Assembly (NCBI RefSeq): GCF_047675955.1
Contig: NC_132912.1
Span: forward strand, 79,074,382 to 79,138,381
DNA length: 64,000 nt
DNA from: Chlorocebus sabaeus
Lineage: Eukaryota; Chordata; Mammalia; Primates; Cercopithecidae
Reading direction: 5' to 3'
Below the pieces are notes generated by a model that did no database searches, was not told where the DNA came from, and saw nothing but the letters and a program-made list of their open reading frames with translations. This document shows positions 22,481 through 35,165 of the stretch, piece after piece; positions within the stretch are counted from its first letter, which is position 1; each line of letters opens with the position of its first letter. The position numbers and the translations under genes are program-made.

Positions 22481-25325
22481 TAAGACAGCAAAAAGTATAA
22501 AATAAAATATTTGTTTTCTGTTTTATGTTCCTCTGTTTCCCCTTTCTTACATTCCTGTGGGTTATTTCAATATTTTATAAAATGTCATCCTGTTTTTTAT
22601 TTATAGTATTTTTAGTTTCAGTAGGGATGGTCCAGGTTCTAACAACATGCATATCAGTCTGACATTATTAACATTTTACCACTTTGAGTGAAATTTAGAA
22701 AGCTTGCTCCCATCGAGGTCCCTTTACCCTACTCAATTACTCCATTTAAAAATATAATTGTTTTATGTATTTCTTCTGCATACATTAAGTACCACATTAG
22801 AGGGTGTTAGAAATTTTATTTTAATCATCAAACATGATATAAGAACTTAACAAGAAGATTGTCTATTATATTTATTCCTATTTTTACCCATTCCGATGTT
22901 ATTTCCTTCCGAAGTTTCAAGCCTTCTATTAATATTTCCTTCCCATTTATAGAACTTCCTTTAGTAATTCTTTTACAGTGTATTTGCTGACAATAAATTT
23001 TCTTAGTTTTACTTCTTCCAAGACTGTCTTTATTTTCCCATCATTTTTAAAGGTTATTTTCGTCAGACATAAAATTTATATTGAGCTCTTTTCTTCCAAT
23101 ACTTAAAAAATGTCACTTTTTTCTGTACTCCCTGGTTTTAGATATGAAACTGGTATGTTCCTATAAGCAGTGTATTATTTCTCTGTGGCTATTTTAAAGA
23201 TTTTTTTACCTTTAATTTTCAGAAGTTTATTTATGATGTTTGTATCTTGGCATGGATTTCTTTGGGCATTCTATTTGCAGTTTGCTCAGCTTCTTGAGTT
23301 TGTAGGTTTATGTCTTTTACCAAATGTGGAGAGTTTTTAGTCATTGTTTCTTTTCTTTTCCGAGAAGGAGTCTTGCTCTGTCATCCAGGCTGGAGGGCAA
23401 AGGTGTGATCTTGGCTCACTGTAACCTCCATCTCCTGGGTTCAAGTGATTCTCTTGCCTCAGCCTCCTGAGTAACTGGGATTACAGGTGTGTGCCACTGT
23501 GCCCAGATCTGTTTTTTTTTTTTTTTTTTTTTTTGTATTTTTAGTAGAGACAGGGTTTCATCATGTTGGCCAGGCTGATCTCGAACTCCTGACCTCGTGA
23601 TCCGCCTGCCTTGGCTTCCCAAAGTGCTGGGATTACAGGCGTGAGCCACCACGCCTGGCCTGCCATTATTTCTTTGAATACTTTTTCAGTTCTACTCTTT
23701 TTCCTCTCCTTCTAAGTCTCCAATGATACTAATGTGTGTTCTTTTGTTTTTGTCCCAAAGGTCCTTGAGACTTTATTTTTATTTTCAATCTATTTTCTTG
23801 CAGCTGTTTAGACTGAGAAAATTATATTGATCTATCTTCAAGTTCACTGATTCTATCGTCTGCCATTCCCATTCTACTATTGAGCACATTCAGTGAGTTT
23901 TAAAAAGAAATTGACCGTTGTGTTTTTTAGTTCTATAAATTCCGTTTGATTCTTTTTGAATGACTTCTATTTCTTTGCTGAGATTTTCCTGTTTGTTCAC
24001 TTGTTTCAAGAGAATTTGTGATTGTTCATTGAGGCATTTTTATGATGGTTGCCTCAAAATCCTTGTCAAATTGCTGTAACATCTGATTTGTCTTGGTGCT
24101 GGCTTCTGTTGGTTGCTTTTCTAATCCTTGTGATTTTCCTGGTTTTTGATATGAAAAATAATTTTTTGTTGTGTCCTAGACATTTTGGATATTATATTAT
24201 GAGACTCTGTTTCCTATTTAATAATCTTTTCTGTGCAGGCCATGCCTCTTTTAAGGGGCACCTCAAGGTCTGGGTAGTTGTATGTGTTCAGCTTCTTGCA
24301 GGGTCTTGTCTACCATACCCTGGCAAAAGTGGGCACTGACTCACACTGCATGGTTGCTGCAGGGTGTCGATGAAGCTTGGTTCCATACTGAGCCTGACAC
24401 CAGAAGAAGAAGTGGAGTTTCAATTATTCCTGCCTCCCACTACCTCTTCTGCCTGTTCAGTGCCTGACAGGGTGGAGGTTTAGCTTCTCACTAGTCCTGC
24501 TGACACAAAGGTAGAAGGACAATGGGACAACTATCCCACTGTCAACTACCCTGCCTTCTACGACTTCATTCCATCTCCTTGATGCTAGGTGGGTGTGGAG
24601 GTTCAGTTCCCCACCGAGTCTTGCTGACACCTGGGGTGGAGGTCAACAGGAGCACAGATTAGCCACAACTGACACCTCTTTATTTAATCTTGTTGGTTGT
24701 GGGTGGGAGTGGAGGTTCAGCCCCCCACCCGGCTCCACTGCCATAACTCTCATGGGGGAATTGGAGCACTGCCCATCTTCACCAGGCAGGGGATGGAATA
24801 CCATCTCCCTGCTTAGCCCCATGGACATCAATCAGATGTGGGGAATCAGAATGCTGCTTATTTTCACCCAGGCAGGGTATTGGTGTGGAAGATCAACTTC
24901 CCACTGCATGGCTGAAACCAGAGGAATACAAGATATAATTTTTCCCCTTCATGTTTGGCTAGAGTTTGGCGGTGTTGCCAAGAAAGTTTTCTAATGTCAG
25001 ACATGTTTCCTGGTCCTCTTGACTTGGGCTGAGCAGGTTTTTCTTGGAGCATTTTGGTTTGTGGCTGTTGACACTTCTGGGTTGGAAGCTTCTGCCTGGC
25101 ATGGTCTGGGATATGTGGGAGGCAATAAGTAGACACAGTAAACTCATCACCATGTAGTTCCTCAAGTCTCAAGGTCCCTTTGCATCCAGCTTTCTTCTTT
25201 CCCCCATTTCTGAGAATTCCTTTGCTTGTTGTGTTATATCCAGGGTTTTTTTTTTTTTTTTAATTGTGAAGGGGGACATTGGAGAGAAATGAAACTACTC
25301 CATCTTGGCAGAGCCAGAACTCCCT
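22472..25325 (-). mobile_element. Near-full-length HAL1 (ORF1-only L1 derivative)
   Basis: On the minus strand it starts near 25323 with a GGAGTTCTGGCTCTGCC leader, then a 1.2-kb GC-richer 5' UTR (about 24100-25320), an ORF1-like region (about 22900-24050, e.g. CTTCAAGTTCACTGATTCTATC and TTCTTGAGTTTGTAGG read antisense) and a 3' region ending in a 10-base tail at 22472. No ORF2 follows ORF1. After removing the Alu the length is about 2.5 kb, the usual HAL1 size. Frames are broken, apart from a spurious 133-codon plus-strand frame in the 5' UTR. Confidence 0.65.
23354..23661 (-). mobile_element. AluS-like
   Basis: Antisense Alu with GGTTCAAGTGATTCTCTTGCC and CGTGAGCCACCACGCCTGGCC. The middle A-rich linker has expanded to a long T run at 23513-23534. 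Target duplication GTCATTGTTTCTTT (23340-23353) versus GCCATTATTTCTTT (23662-23675). Confidence 0.92.
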
Positions 25326-25882
25326 ATTATATATTAAGATTTAAAATTTGTAAAAAACATATTAGCCTTTATTTTTTACTTTGCATGTCGCACACTGACC
25401 TGATCAAAGATTCATTTAGCTGTCCGATCCTCCTTGTCAGATCAGACCCTAGCAGATCAAGAGCAGATCAAGTTTAAGTCATCATCAATCTGTTAAAAGA
25501 TGGTGAAGGGAGAAACATTCTCCCTAAGTAACTAAGGTGGAATTTTTTAATATGTCTTTTGATGATAAATGATAAGTGAGAATATTTGATCCAGTGACAT
25601 GTGCAATATTTCCTCTGGATTTATGTCTACCATTTAGCACCACCATGTTTAGTTCATGAACACATTTAATGATAAATATCCCTTTTAGGTTAATTTTTCT
25701 ATATCTAAAATAGTGGCCCAATGGGAAGAGGTGGCCAATCTATTCCCCAATGACTTCAGGTGGAGAAATACTGAGTTCATCATCAATCTTACCCTTCAGT
25801 CCTCCAGGGAAGATTACCTTTGCAGAACATTGTAAAGCTAAATAAGTTTAAAAGATTATCAGAGAGAGATAATAAATCTAAG
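25326..25882. other. No recognised feature
   Basis: Single-copy AT-rich sequence. TCAGATCAGACCCTAGCAGATCAAGAGCAGATCAAG at 25438-25473 holds four AGATCA-type units, probably chance. Confidence 0.5.
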
Positions 25883-26064
25883 CATAAGTTCATGATTCTG
25901 GGCACTTATTAGAATCACCTGGGGAGTTAGTAAAAAATAACACTAATGGGTTTTCATTGCTCCAGATCAATTACATAAGAATTTTTTGGGTAGGGCCTGG
26001 GCATTGGTATTTTTTAAAGCTCTCAAGGTGAATCTAATATGCAGCCAAGATTGAAAATAACTCA
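25883..26064 (+). mobile_element. MER20 (hAT-Charlie, non-autonomous)
   Basis: TTAGAATCACCTGGGGAG, a degraded centre, GGGCCTGGGCATTGGTATTTTTTAAAGCTC and AATCTAATATGCAGCCAAGATTGA follow the MER20 consensus end to end. The terminal inverted repeats are decayed. Confidence 0.85.
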
Positions 26065-26202
26065 TATAGGTGGATGTCATTTTCCTTGACAAGGAAATTC
26101 ATTGCATCTACCATACCAGATAAAAACTCGGACTGAATAGAAGGTGTTCTGGTTTTATGAGAGAGGCAGCTTAAAGATGGACCCTTTAAGATTCCTCCTC
26201 TC

Positions 26203-26499
26203 GGTCGAGCGTGGTGGCTCATGCCTGTAATACCAGGACTTTGGGAGGCCTAGGCAGGTGGATCATGAGGTCAAGAGTTCAAGACCATCCTGCCCAACAT
26301 GGTGAAACCCCATCTCTACTAAAAATCCAAAAATTAGCTGGGCATGGTGGCACGCACCTGTAATCCCTGCTACTTGGGAGGCTGAGGCAGGAGAATCGCT
26401 TGAACCCGGGAGGCAGTGGTTTCTGTGAGCCGAGATTGTGCCACTACACTCCAGCCTGGTGACAGAGTGAAATTCCATCTCAAAAGAAAAAAAAAAGAG
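26203..26499 (+). mobile_element. AluS-like
   Basis: Complete sense Alu from GGTCGAGCGTGGTGGCTCA to an A-rich tail with GAGAG. Target duplication AGATTCCTCCTCTC (26189-26202) versus AGATTCCCCTCTC (26500-26512). Confidence 0.92.
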
Positions 26500-26512
26500 A
26501 GATTCCCCTCTC

Positions 26513-29129
26513 ATCTTCACTAGTGACTTATTTGGCTGTCAGAATGTTCTCTAAAACCAGGAGAAAGAGTAGACAATACTCTAAAAATATTTACCCCAAC
26601 AGATAAAGAAACGCCATGAATCCAGAGAGATCGATGCTCTAAAATGTAAGTCTCTTGTACAGGAATTATGTTACTAACCATCAAGTTCCTTAACTGTGGG
26701 ATTTACAACTTCCTGGCATAAAAGAAACCTTACATTTCAAGCAATACCTGCCAATGAGTCTGTCAGGAGCAAAGCACTGAAGCTGTGGTATTCCTATGTA
26801 GGGAGCGCTGAGCCCTGCTCCTGGTGGAGAGCTCATCTTGAACCTGGCAAACCAATCTCATTTTGTCTATGGAGAACATTTCTAAGCACGAATTTTCATT
26901 TTTGAAACTTCAGGGCTTCTGGGTTGGTTACTTACAGTGGTGAGTTAGCCACACCTGGAAAATGATGAAGGACTTTTTCCCAGGGGAGTGGTGTTGAGCT
27001 GAGAGGGGACGGCAAGAATATTCAGTGTCTCCATCTGGAGGGCTAACAGAGGGTGCCAGTCTTGAAGCAAGTACAGGCTCACAGGTTATACAATAATATA
27101 TCAGGGCTTTAGTAGGAAAAAGCAAGCCTCTTTTTCAGTGGAATCTTGCAAGGAGACATGATAGAAGTTTCTAGATATGATGAGTATTGTTATTAGGGCA
27201 AAGGCATCAAAAGTTGTTTAAATCACCTTTCAGGGAAAGCGACATCTATTTATTGATCATGAACTTAATCAGCCTTGGGATATGGAAGAAGGATTGAAAA
27301 ACACCCGTCACAGCCATGTTCTTTTTGTATGAAAGGTAAGCCTATTAACTGGGATAAAATAGATCTCTCCTCCTCAAGTTTTCTTAGCCCATGTTTTCCT
27401 GGCCATCTTGGGATCTGACAAATTAAAAGAGCCTCCACAACTGATACCATTTACAAAATTCTATGAAGATTTCACTCTGTCCAGGTTTTCATGAATTCTT
27501 ATGGATGCTGCAGAGGCATTCACAGCAATTGGCCCTAGTGTCTGTGTATTTTTAAGAATGTTTCTCTTGATTTAGGGTTTAAGATTTGGAGTTAGCATCA
27601 GTTTAAGATTTGGAAATTTGTATTTAAATAGTATATTTTTCTTGGCTTAACAAAAGCAGGAGGCAGAAGGGTTGCGTAAGAATTAGCCAACCTGGCTTCT
27701 AGAAATCTTACAGGTAAATTTAGCAACCGGTTAGCATCCACATAAATAACACAAGTGGTCAAACTGAGCTGTGTATGTAGGGCAAACAGAAGATTTCTTG
27801 AAAGCCATGCCACCCCTAAAATTTAGAAATGGACTAGTAGGTGATTTAACGTTCTAGTGACAATGTTGGGCCAGTTTAACAAAAAATTGGTGAATACCAT
27901 TACAAGCTAATACGTACAGAAATTGATAAAATATGGTCTCTGTCCTTTAGAACTTTACAGAACTTTTAGAACGGCCCCTGGTTTCAGGTAGTGTTCAAAG
28001 AAAGTTTCTGCTTTATAGTTCACCAGTGATTACATAACTAAGACCCTTAATTCTAGCCTTGAATATAATTACTGCTGGTTGACTTACTCATCTCTTATTT
28101 TACACATTTATTATTAAAGCTTTTCTATATAAAGAACTCTACAAGCATTCAAATTGTATGAAGATGGCTCACCAGACCAAGTACATAAATTATAGTTGGT
28201 GGCTCTTTAAAGTCTTAGCAGGCAGCCGCCAACATTCTCAATATTTGTCAGCCATTTCTTACATGTCTGTGTCCAAAATGAGTTCAAGCCTCATTGTTTA
28301 CATCCATGAAGAGTTACGGTCCACATGTAGTGTATAGAACTTGTTGCATGATTAATTAGGTCTCCAAATAAATTGAGTGAGAGTAAAATGAAAATAAAAG
28401 TCCATGATGGGTACATTTAATGCTTGAAAATATTTAATTCATTTGCACTTAATGATAGTTGCCAGATTTCTCTAAAATTAAGACAATTACCTCAGTGTAT
28501 ATTAGATGTTAAAGTTGGAATTGAAGAGAAAAAAATTCCATTTGGACCTTCCTAAGCAAATGGCTGTTGAAGAGACATCAGCTGCATCACATTACTTCTT
28601 TCCATATTGGCTAACTAAACTACGTGCTCATTAGTTTATTGGGTTTATAGATGAGAGACTAAAAAATGTACATGCTCTTACAAGTGAAATATTTTACAGA
28701 GCCAAAGGAAGACTGACTAATTTGAGTTAAATTTAAATCCTCTGTCTTTTATAATGATTCATACCATGACACAATGAAAGAGTCATCAGCTTCTAATTCT
28801 GATGTGGTTGGTGACCCACCAAGAGAAAACTTGGGAAATCCTCTTCACCAAAGGACCACATCTTCATATCTGTAAAAGGATAAGACTAAACTGATGCTTA
28901 GAGCTCTACCCCATCAGATAAAGATCCTAAGGGGTTTTATATTTATGTTTATAACTTCGTCTTGCATATAATAAAATCGATCTGTTGTTACTAAAGCATA
29001 TTCTCATAGAGTCAAGCTCATTTAAGGTCTGAGGTACATCCTAGGCTGAGAAACACTCCAGGGCCAAGACCCATGAGGTAGCTGTAGCTATGAAATTGCT
29101 GAGCTCTCAAAGGAGAATGGGCTGATGAT
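26513..29129. other. Repeat-poor sequence, no recognised feature
   Basis: About 2.6 kb with no interspersed repeat that I can name. Open frames reach at most 71 codons and show no domain. A short direct repeat TTTAAGATTTGGA occurs at 27578 and 27602. An exon of a larger gene cannot be excluded by eye, but none has a convincing frame with splice sites. Confidence 0.45.
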
Positions 29130-29320
29130 ATATTATCATGAGAGATGATAATGTAAAGGAAAATGCTTTACAAACTATTTGGGGCAATACAAATGTCAGG
29201 TGTTAGGCATCGTTATTACCTTCTCCATTTACTGAGAGAGATCAACTTACAGACGTGACTTCAGCAAGGCCATATATTAAGTCAAGAACAACCTGGAAGA
29301 AAAGCCAGTTTTTTATTCTG
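29130..29320 (-). repeat. MIR SINE (degraded)
   Basis: GTGTTAGGCATCGTTATTACCTTCTCCATTTACTGAGAG, followed by TCAGCAAGGCCATATATTAAGT, fits antisense MIR core order (size class, tract ending in ATGAGG, TCACACAGC-type segment). Confidence 0.5.
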
Positions 29321-29494
29321 ACATTCCTTCCATTTCTTCATCCCACCAATATTTATGGATTGCCTTCTACTTGCAAAGTAGCAGTGGGGGAATTAAATTT
29401 GTGTCTAAGACACTATTACAATTCACAATGAGTTTGCAATGTAATAAATACGTGTAGAACAGCATTGTCTACTTTTCTTTAATGGCATTATGAG

Positions 29495-29600
29495 TAAAGA
29501 ATAATTTTCCCTGACTAGGTTTTAAGTTCTTTGAAGGCCCAAAGTAGACTTTTATTTCTTTTGAATTTCTTGACAATGTTCAATAGACTATTGGACATAT
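29495..29600 (+). repeat. L2 3' end-like (weak)
   Basis: TTTCCCTGACTAGGTTTTAAGTTCTTTGAAGGCCCAAAGTAG resembles the CTAGACTGTAAGCTCCTTGAGGGCAGGGA stretch of L2; the rest has decayed. Confidence 0.35.
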
Positions 29601-29794
29601 CGTCCTTAAAAAACGTTGATAGGAAAATAAAAAATAAGCTCTGGAATAGTATTTAGATTCTCTAAAGTGTTATACAAATGTAAGTTATCATCATTGTTTA
29701 TATTTGAAACTTTCTCTAGTGCAACTTGAGAATACATCTAGACACAGATTTCATTGTTATAAAATGATACTGGACAAATAACAACCCAAAATAT

Positions 29795-29990
29795 CAACTT
29801 TTTTGAAGATTAATAATATGCTAGGCATTATGTTATATGTTTATATGCAGTATCTTATTTATTGGCCACAACAATCCTATTAACTTGAAACTTATTATCT
29901 CCATTTTATAAATGAACAGACTAAAGTTTAGCGATGAAAACCACAATCACAGGGTTAGTGAGTAGCAGAATGGGAAACTGAATTAAGCAT
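29795..29990 (-). repeat. MIR SINE
   Basis: ATGCTAGGCATTATGTTATATG, TTATTATCTCCATTTTATAAATGAACAGACTAAAG and CACAGGGTTAGTGAGTAGCAGAAT are the antisense MIR core in order. Confidence 0.75.
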
Positions 29991-30079
29991 TATAGTTGCC
30001 AGCACTTGAAAGGTGATATTACTGGGATCTGAATCTACCTGATATAAATAATTTCTAGAATTTTAGATCAATTGAGATT

Positions 30080-30277
30080 AGTGGTTCTCAATGCAGGATG
30101 ACTTTGCCACCAAGGGATTTTTGACAATGGCTGGAGGCATTTGAGGAAATCACAACTGTAGGAGTCCTGTGGAGCTTAGCATAGAAGCTAGGGATGCTGC
30201 CCAACATTCTCCCCCACAAAGAGCTGCCCCCTCCACAAAGAATGATCTGGCTCTGAATGTCCATGGAAAATCCCTGA
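30080..30277 (+). mobile_element. MER5A (hAT-Charlie, non-autonomous)
   Basis: AGTGGTTCTCAATGC, TTTTGACAATGGCTGGAGGCATTT, TAGGGATGCTGCCCAACATTCT and CAAAGAATGATCTGG match MER5A in sequence and order. Confidence 0.88.
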
Positions 30278-32696
30278 TCTACACCTCTTTTTCCATGCCT
30301 GGATAGTTCTGTTGTAAATTAGTGAATTCCTTCTTTTGGCTTAGGCAGACAAGAAAACATATGACCTAAAGCCAACATAAGAGAGTCAAATATGAGGGTA
30401 CATTTGTGATCTCAAAGCTTCTGTGGAAGTCAATGCTATGTGTGGTATTTTTTTCCAGAAGGTAAGAAGAACATCCTCCTTTGATATTATTTTTTGGTTG
30501 AATTTGGTATTTGTAAAGGTTTGGTTTATAGGTCATCTTCCCCCCACAACCACCCCTACTCTTCTTCCTAATTTAAACTTATGTCCTATAATTTTCTGAA
30601 ATATAAAATATACCTGAAGTCTTTCCTATACTTGAAACTGTTTCCATTTAATAGTTACATGACTTTATCTATGAGTGGCTAAGATAAATAGCTATAGCAA
30701 TTTCATGGTACTTAAAGTCACATTTCTTGATAATCTCTGGATTTTCAGGGACCATTAGAGATCCCTGTGTGAATCTTAGAATAATGAAAAGTACATTCGA
30801 GCAAAGACTTTAGGTACCCTGCTATTACTGCATTGATTTAGAAACACATTTCTAAATCAATTTTTTTTCACAACTTTAACTTGTAATAAAATGAGTCTTA
30901 ACCAAAGTGCCCTTTGCAATCTAAATGCTTAGGTTTGAGACAGCAGGCCAAATTGAGAATTAATTAACATTTTGAAGTCAGAGTGCTATGTTGTTTAATC
31001 CTAAATTGTACTTCAAATAGGGATTGATTTCTACACCGCAGAAAAACAAGTGTTGCCTCTTCCCATGCCCCTTTTAATAAAAAATATGGATAGAGTGTAT
31101 TTAGAGAATAAGATTAAATAATTCAATCATTAAATGTTTTTGATGAAGCCATAATAATATTCTATTACAGAATCCATGTTCTCCAAGTCGTCTTTATAAC
31201 TTTGAGAAAACAATTATTACAGAATAAGTAAGACAGAAAAGCAACCAATACTGAACACATTAGTATAATTTATGTATTCATAAAACTGATAATAGACATT
31301 TACTTCTAAAAATTCTTAAAGCACAGGTAATAATGGAACCAGTCGGCAATTTACCACTTGCAATTAATCACTCTCTTCATATTCACAACATTCAATTTTT
31401 CTTGCTATTTGAGACAGTAATGATTAATTGATAAAAGTTTAACAAGTGCACTAATAGCAGGTGCTTCTAATTGCAAAGTCTTCAAATGATTCTCCCCAAA
31501 CCTACCCTATGCTAATTTGTACAGCATTAGTCATAACACTTTATGATTTTACTTTTAAAACGACTTTTCTTTTAGTCACCCTAATTTAATTAAGAATTTT
31601 AACTAGTTACATGTATCAAGAACACCAATGAATTTTAAATTTGTGAGTTTGATTACCATAAGAGATTAACAGGAAGACTCATAAAAATGCACGGCTGCCA
31701 ATTAGAAGCATCAACACTGTGTAAATTAGAATTTGTTAATTGGTTTAGCAAATGTAAATTCAATTTTTTGAAATTTTATGAACTGAAAAATTGATTATAT
31801 TTTTTGTGAGCCTCCAGAAATATATTATTAGTGATGATATTTGTTTCAGTAGTTGCTGAGATTATCCTTGTATTTTAGCTACAAATGTTTCTACTTCATT
31901 TATTTCAAAAATATCTGACTTTAGCATTCATTTTTCATCCACACGTTTGCCCCTCACTATCCACACTATTAAATACATACTTAAGTACACATTTTTCTTT
32001 CATCTGTCCTTCCTCTCAGCAAGACAGATAAAATATGCATTCTAGGTAAGGTTTGTTATTTTGTACTTTCAGTATTAAAGTGCATGTAATTAATTTAGCT
32101 TCCTTAAACACTATGTGTTTATGACAAAACCTACAGATGCTTTTACAAAAAATACATATTGAGAAAGCATTTCAGGTATGCAGATTAATACTGTTTGCCT
32201 CTAGGAAATAGACCCAGCCATCTCGCATTTTATAATTATAAGAAGAACAGAGCTATAGGTTAGTATACATTGTGGAATGGGGAGGTCTCTTAGCAATGGA
32301 AGATCAAAATCTATTCTCAGAGAAATATGGACCCAGTCTGAGTGTTAACCTTTAGTCAGTTAACTCCCATGATGAGTTGCAGTCAAGAAACTGAGGGTAG
32401 AAATTAGGACAGGCCTTACATATGCTTATGGCTGAGTCTACATACTGCAAATGAGAAAGTGGGGAAGAATAGAGCATTGGGTAACTCTGTAAACTTAGCA
32501 CCCTGAATTTTCCAGATAATTTGACTGATTTGACTTTTGAACACCCTCACTCTGCCTCCTAACTTCTCCAGCCCCTCCCAGAGGTGTATTTGAAATCACA
32601 GTTCTAGATATTCTTTCCTAATACCTAATTCTTTCCTAATTCAACAGCAAATTCAGCAGATAATTATTTGGACACTCAAAACCTCTTGCATCAATA
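30278..32696. other. Repeat-poor AT-rich block with dense TAATT motifs
   Basis: About 2.4 kb with no repeat that I recognise. Between about 30950 and 31760 there are many homeodomain-type cores: GAATTAATTAAC, CAATTAATCA (31361-31370), GATTAATTGAT (31422), TTTAATTAAG (31586) and GTTAATTGG (31735). A perfect 12-bp inverted repeat pairs TGCTTCTAATTG (31462-31473) with CAATTAGAAGCA (31699-31710). Such composition is common in conserved non-coding elements, but AT richness alone also produces TAATT. No coding frame. Confidence 0.35.
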
Positions 32697-32705
32697 CACT
32701 ATCCT

Positions 32706-33013
32706 AGACCGGGCACGAGGTCTCACACCTGTCATCCCAGCACTTTGGGAGGCCAAGGCGGACGGATCACCTGAGGTCAGGAGTTCCAGACCAGCCTGAC
32801 CAACATAGTGAAACCCCATCTCTACTAATAATACAAAAATCAGCTGGGCATGGTGGTGCACGCCTGTAATCCCAGCTACTTGGGAGGCTGAGGCAGGAGA
32901 ATCACTTGAACCCGGGAGGCGGAGGTTGCAGTGAATGATCAAGACACTGCCCTCCAGTCTGGGTGACAGAGTGAGACTCATTCTCAAAAACAAAACAAAA
33001 TAAAACAAAAACC
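32706..33013 (+). mobile_element. AluSx-like
   Basis: Sense Alu starting AGACCGGGCACGAGG, with an AAAC/AAAT-type tail. Perfect 9-bp target duplication CACTATCCT at 32697-32705 and 33014-33022. About 15 bases near GCAGTGAATGATC are missing relative to consensus. Confidence 0.93.
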
Positions 33014-33022
33014 CACTATCCT

Positions 33023-33589
33023 CAATTATAGTTGTAATACTCTACTCCAATTAGCTCCAAAGGACCAAGACACAGAATGAAACCGAAGGGAACACAAAGA
33101 ACACATTTAGCACCTTCCCCTTTGATTAATAGGAGTAGGAAGGGACTTAACAGTAATAGAGGATATGCTTCATGCACTTAGTTCTGTACCTCATCGTCTT
33201 TAAGCAGGAACTGGAGCCTAGACAGCTAGACATGGCAACCAAGTAAGTGCCAGAAGGCATCTGACAGGGGCCAACTGCTGCAGGAACCCAGGTTTAAAAG
33301 AGATCTAGTCACTAGAAATCAGTTGGGTTGTAGGAAGCAGAGCAGCCCCTGATTACCAAGAAAGAGGGTAGGTTTGTGTCTCTAACCCTGATCCCTTCCT
33401 CCCTTCTACTCTCCCCTCCCTGTCATAGTCCTCATGTTATGCTAGTTTAAAAGAAAAAAGTGCAAACAACCTCAGTTTCCAAAAACAATATGTTGTTTAA
33501 ATAAATGTGGATATTAGTGAAATGTGCAGCTATTAAGATAATAATGAAGACATACATATGTATTGACATGGAATTATGTGCATGATTAA
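33023..33589. other. No recognised feature
   Basis: Mixed-composition, apparently single-copy sequence. A CCAGGTTT and CAAGTAAGTGCCAGAAGGC part at 33239-33295 faintly resembles MIR. Confidence 0.4.
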
Positions 33590-33790
33590 TTCATTGATTC
33601 ACTAATATTGCCACATGCCTCTTCCGTGGCAAGCTCTGGACTAGGTACTTCCGTAGAAAAGAAAACAGGCCTGCACTCAAGAAATTTACGTTGTAGTGGT
33701 AGATTCAGATGATGAAACACTAAACAAACAAACATATAATGTAATTTCAGGAGTGATAATTACTATGAAAAAACATAAAGCAGGTTAAGG
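33590..33790 (-). repeat. L2 3' region, antisense
   Basis: TTCATTGATTCACTAATATTG, a degraded GCAAGCTCTGGACTAGGTAC, CCTGCACTCAAGAAATTTACGTTGTAGTGG and AAACACTAAACAAACAAAC follow the antisense L2 3' end. Confidence 0.65.
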
Positions 33791-34639
33791 GGTCACAGGA
33801 GGTGGGAACAGCATTTGATTAGATACATATTTGAGAGATTTGGGGCCTACACAATTCTGTAGGTCAAAAGGGTATGAGATACAGGGATAAGAACTTTCCA
33901 AGCAGACGGAGATGTCAGGATGAAAGCTCTGAATTGGGAGTAAAAAGGCCAGATACAGGGTGGAAAGACTTGGGCTGGAAAGGAAGCAAAATAGGAGGTA
34001 GGACAAAGAACAGAGAGAAAAACCACCGCAATGGCAGTAGGTTGGGGATCCTTTAGTACTCTCACTCAAGTTTTTGTTTTGAGAATGGTAGAAAGAAAGG
34101 AGGCACTATATGCTCTGAGCTGGTGGTGATTCTGGGTGTACGAGGCATCTCTCAATAGTATAGTCTATATATACTAACAACCACGAGTGTCAAATGCATT
34201 GTCTCACATCCAGTGGTGCACGGACAAGTGTGGCTGCACCGTATATATGTTCATTAAAAATAAAAACACTATATGGACCAGTCAGATATATCTGTGAGTT
34301 CCTATGTGGGCCTTTTGGCTGGATTTTTGTTGCCCCCATCTTAAACTTGTTTAGTGACCATTCCAGAATTGAATGTTCTGGAGGAATCAGAAAAACATGT
34401 GTTGCAGTCAAAGGAAATGCTTTGAGTAGATTTTCTCTGGGAGTGCATCAACTTTCCTTTCCAATTTGTCAACCTTTTTTCTCTTTGCTAGATGTACCCT
34501 AGGACTTTCTCTGTAGTAATCAAAGTTGTCTATAAATTTCACTGTTTTAAGACTTCTCTCATAATGTGGTATTGAACATTTATGGTATGTATATACAGTG
34601 ATTCTAATTCTCTAATCTCCACTTGGGGTTTTATGGGGG
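33791..34639. other. No recognised feature
   Basis: Purine-rich at 33780-34020, then single-copy sequence. The longest open frame (34194-34502, plus strand, 102 codons) has no recognisable domain, no Kozak-like context and sits beside decayed repeats. Confidence 0.45.
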
Positions 34640-34800
34640 AATCCTGGGCAAAGCTGTTCCACTTGAAGTCACAACTTTATAGGTTATAAATGAGAAGAAT
34701 AATATTTATCTTTCCCTTGAGATGGTGCAATGGTTGATTAATAAATGCTTACAGGGTGTTCTGAAGATTACAAGTGTCAACTACTATTGTGATTATTATT
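34640..34800 (+). repeat. MIR SINE (degraded)
   Basis: TATAAATGAGAAGAATAATATTTATCTTTCCC..GATTAATAAATGCTTACAGGGTG fits the sense MIR 3' half with several changes. Confidence 0.45.
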
Positions 34801-35162
34801 AGCTGATCCTACAATCCAGAATTCAATGAGCACCAGGTTATGGCCGACTCTTTCATCTTCTGTACATACGTTCTATCCACTGGAGGAATTAAATGTAAGC
34901 CCAGCATAATTAATTAATGTTTATGAAGCATGTTGTCAGTCTCAATTTCTCTAAGTGCCAAGTGCAATTATAAGAAATACCATAGCTTTCATTTCAGCCT
35001 TGTGGTAATATTAGATTCCGATTAGCTTCATTTTCATTATAGATCATGTACTCAGTGTCTCATTTCTATATTCTGTGCAGTGCCTGCTAGCCTGCTGGTA
35101 TAAGTGTCCAATAAGGGCAGTCATAAAGTTGTAATCTCTTTTCTTTCTTTTTGATTCACCTT

Positions 35163-35165
<3 letters not shown>
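34801..35165. other. No recognised feature
   Basis: Single-copy AT-rich sequence. Confidence 0.45.

Noticed and set aside
24593..24994. 133-codon plus-strand frame
   Set aside because: Runs antisense through the GC-richer 5' UTR of a HAL1-like element, which explains the lack of stops.
34194..34502. 102-codon frame in single-copy DNA
   Set aside because: No domain, weak start context, cysteine-rich composition without a pattern. One such frame is expected by chance in 64 kb of six-frame reading.
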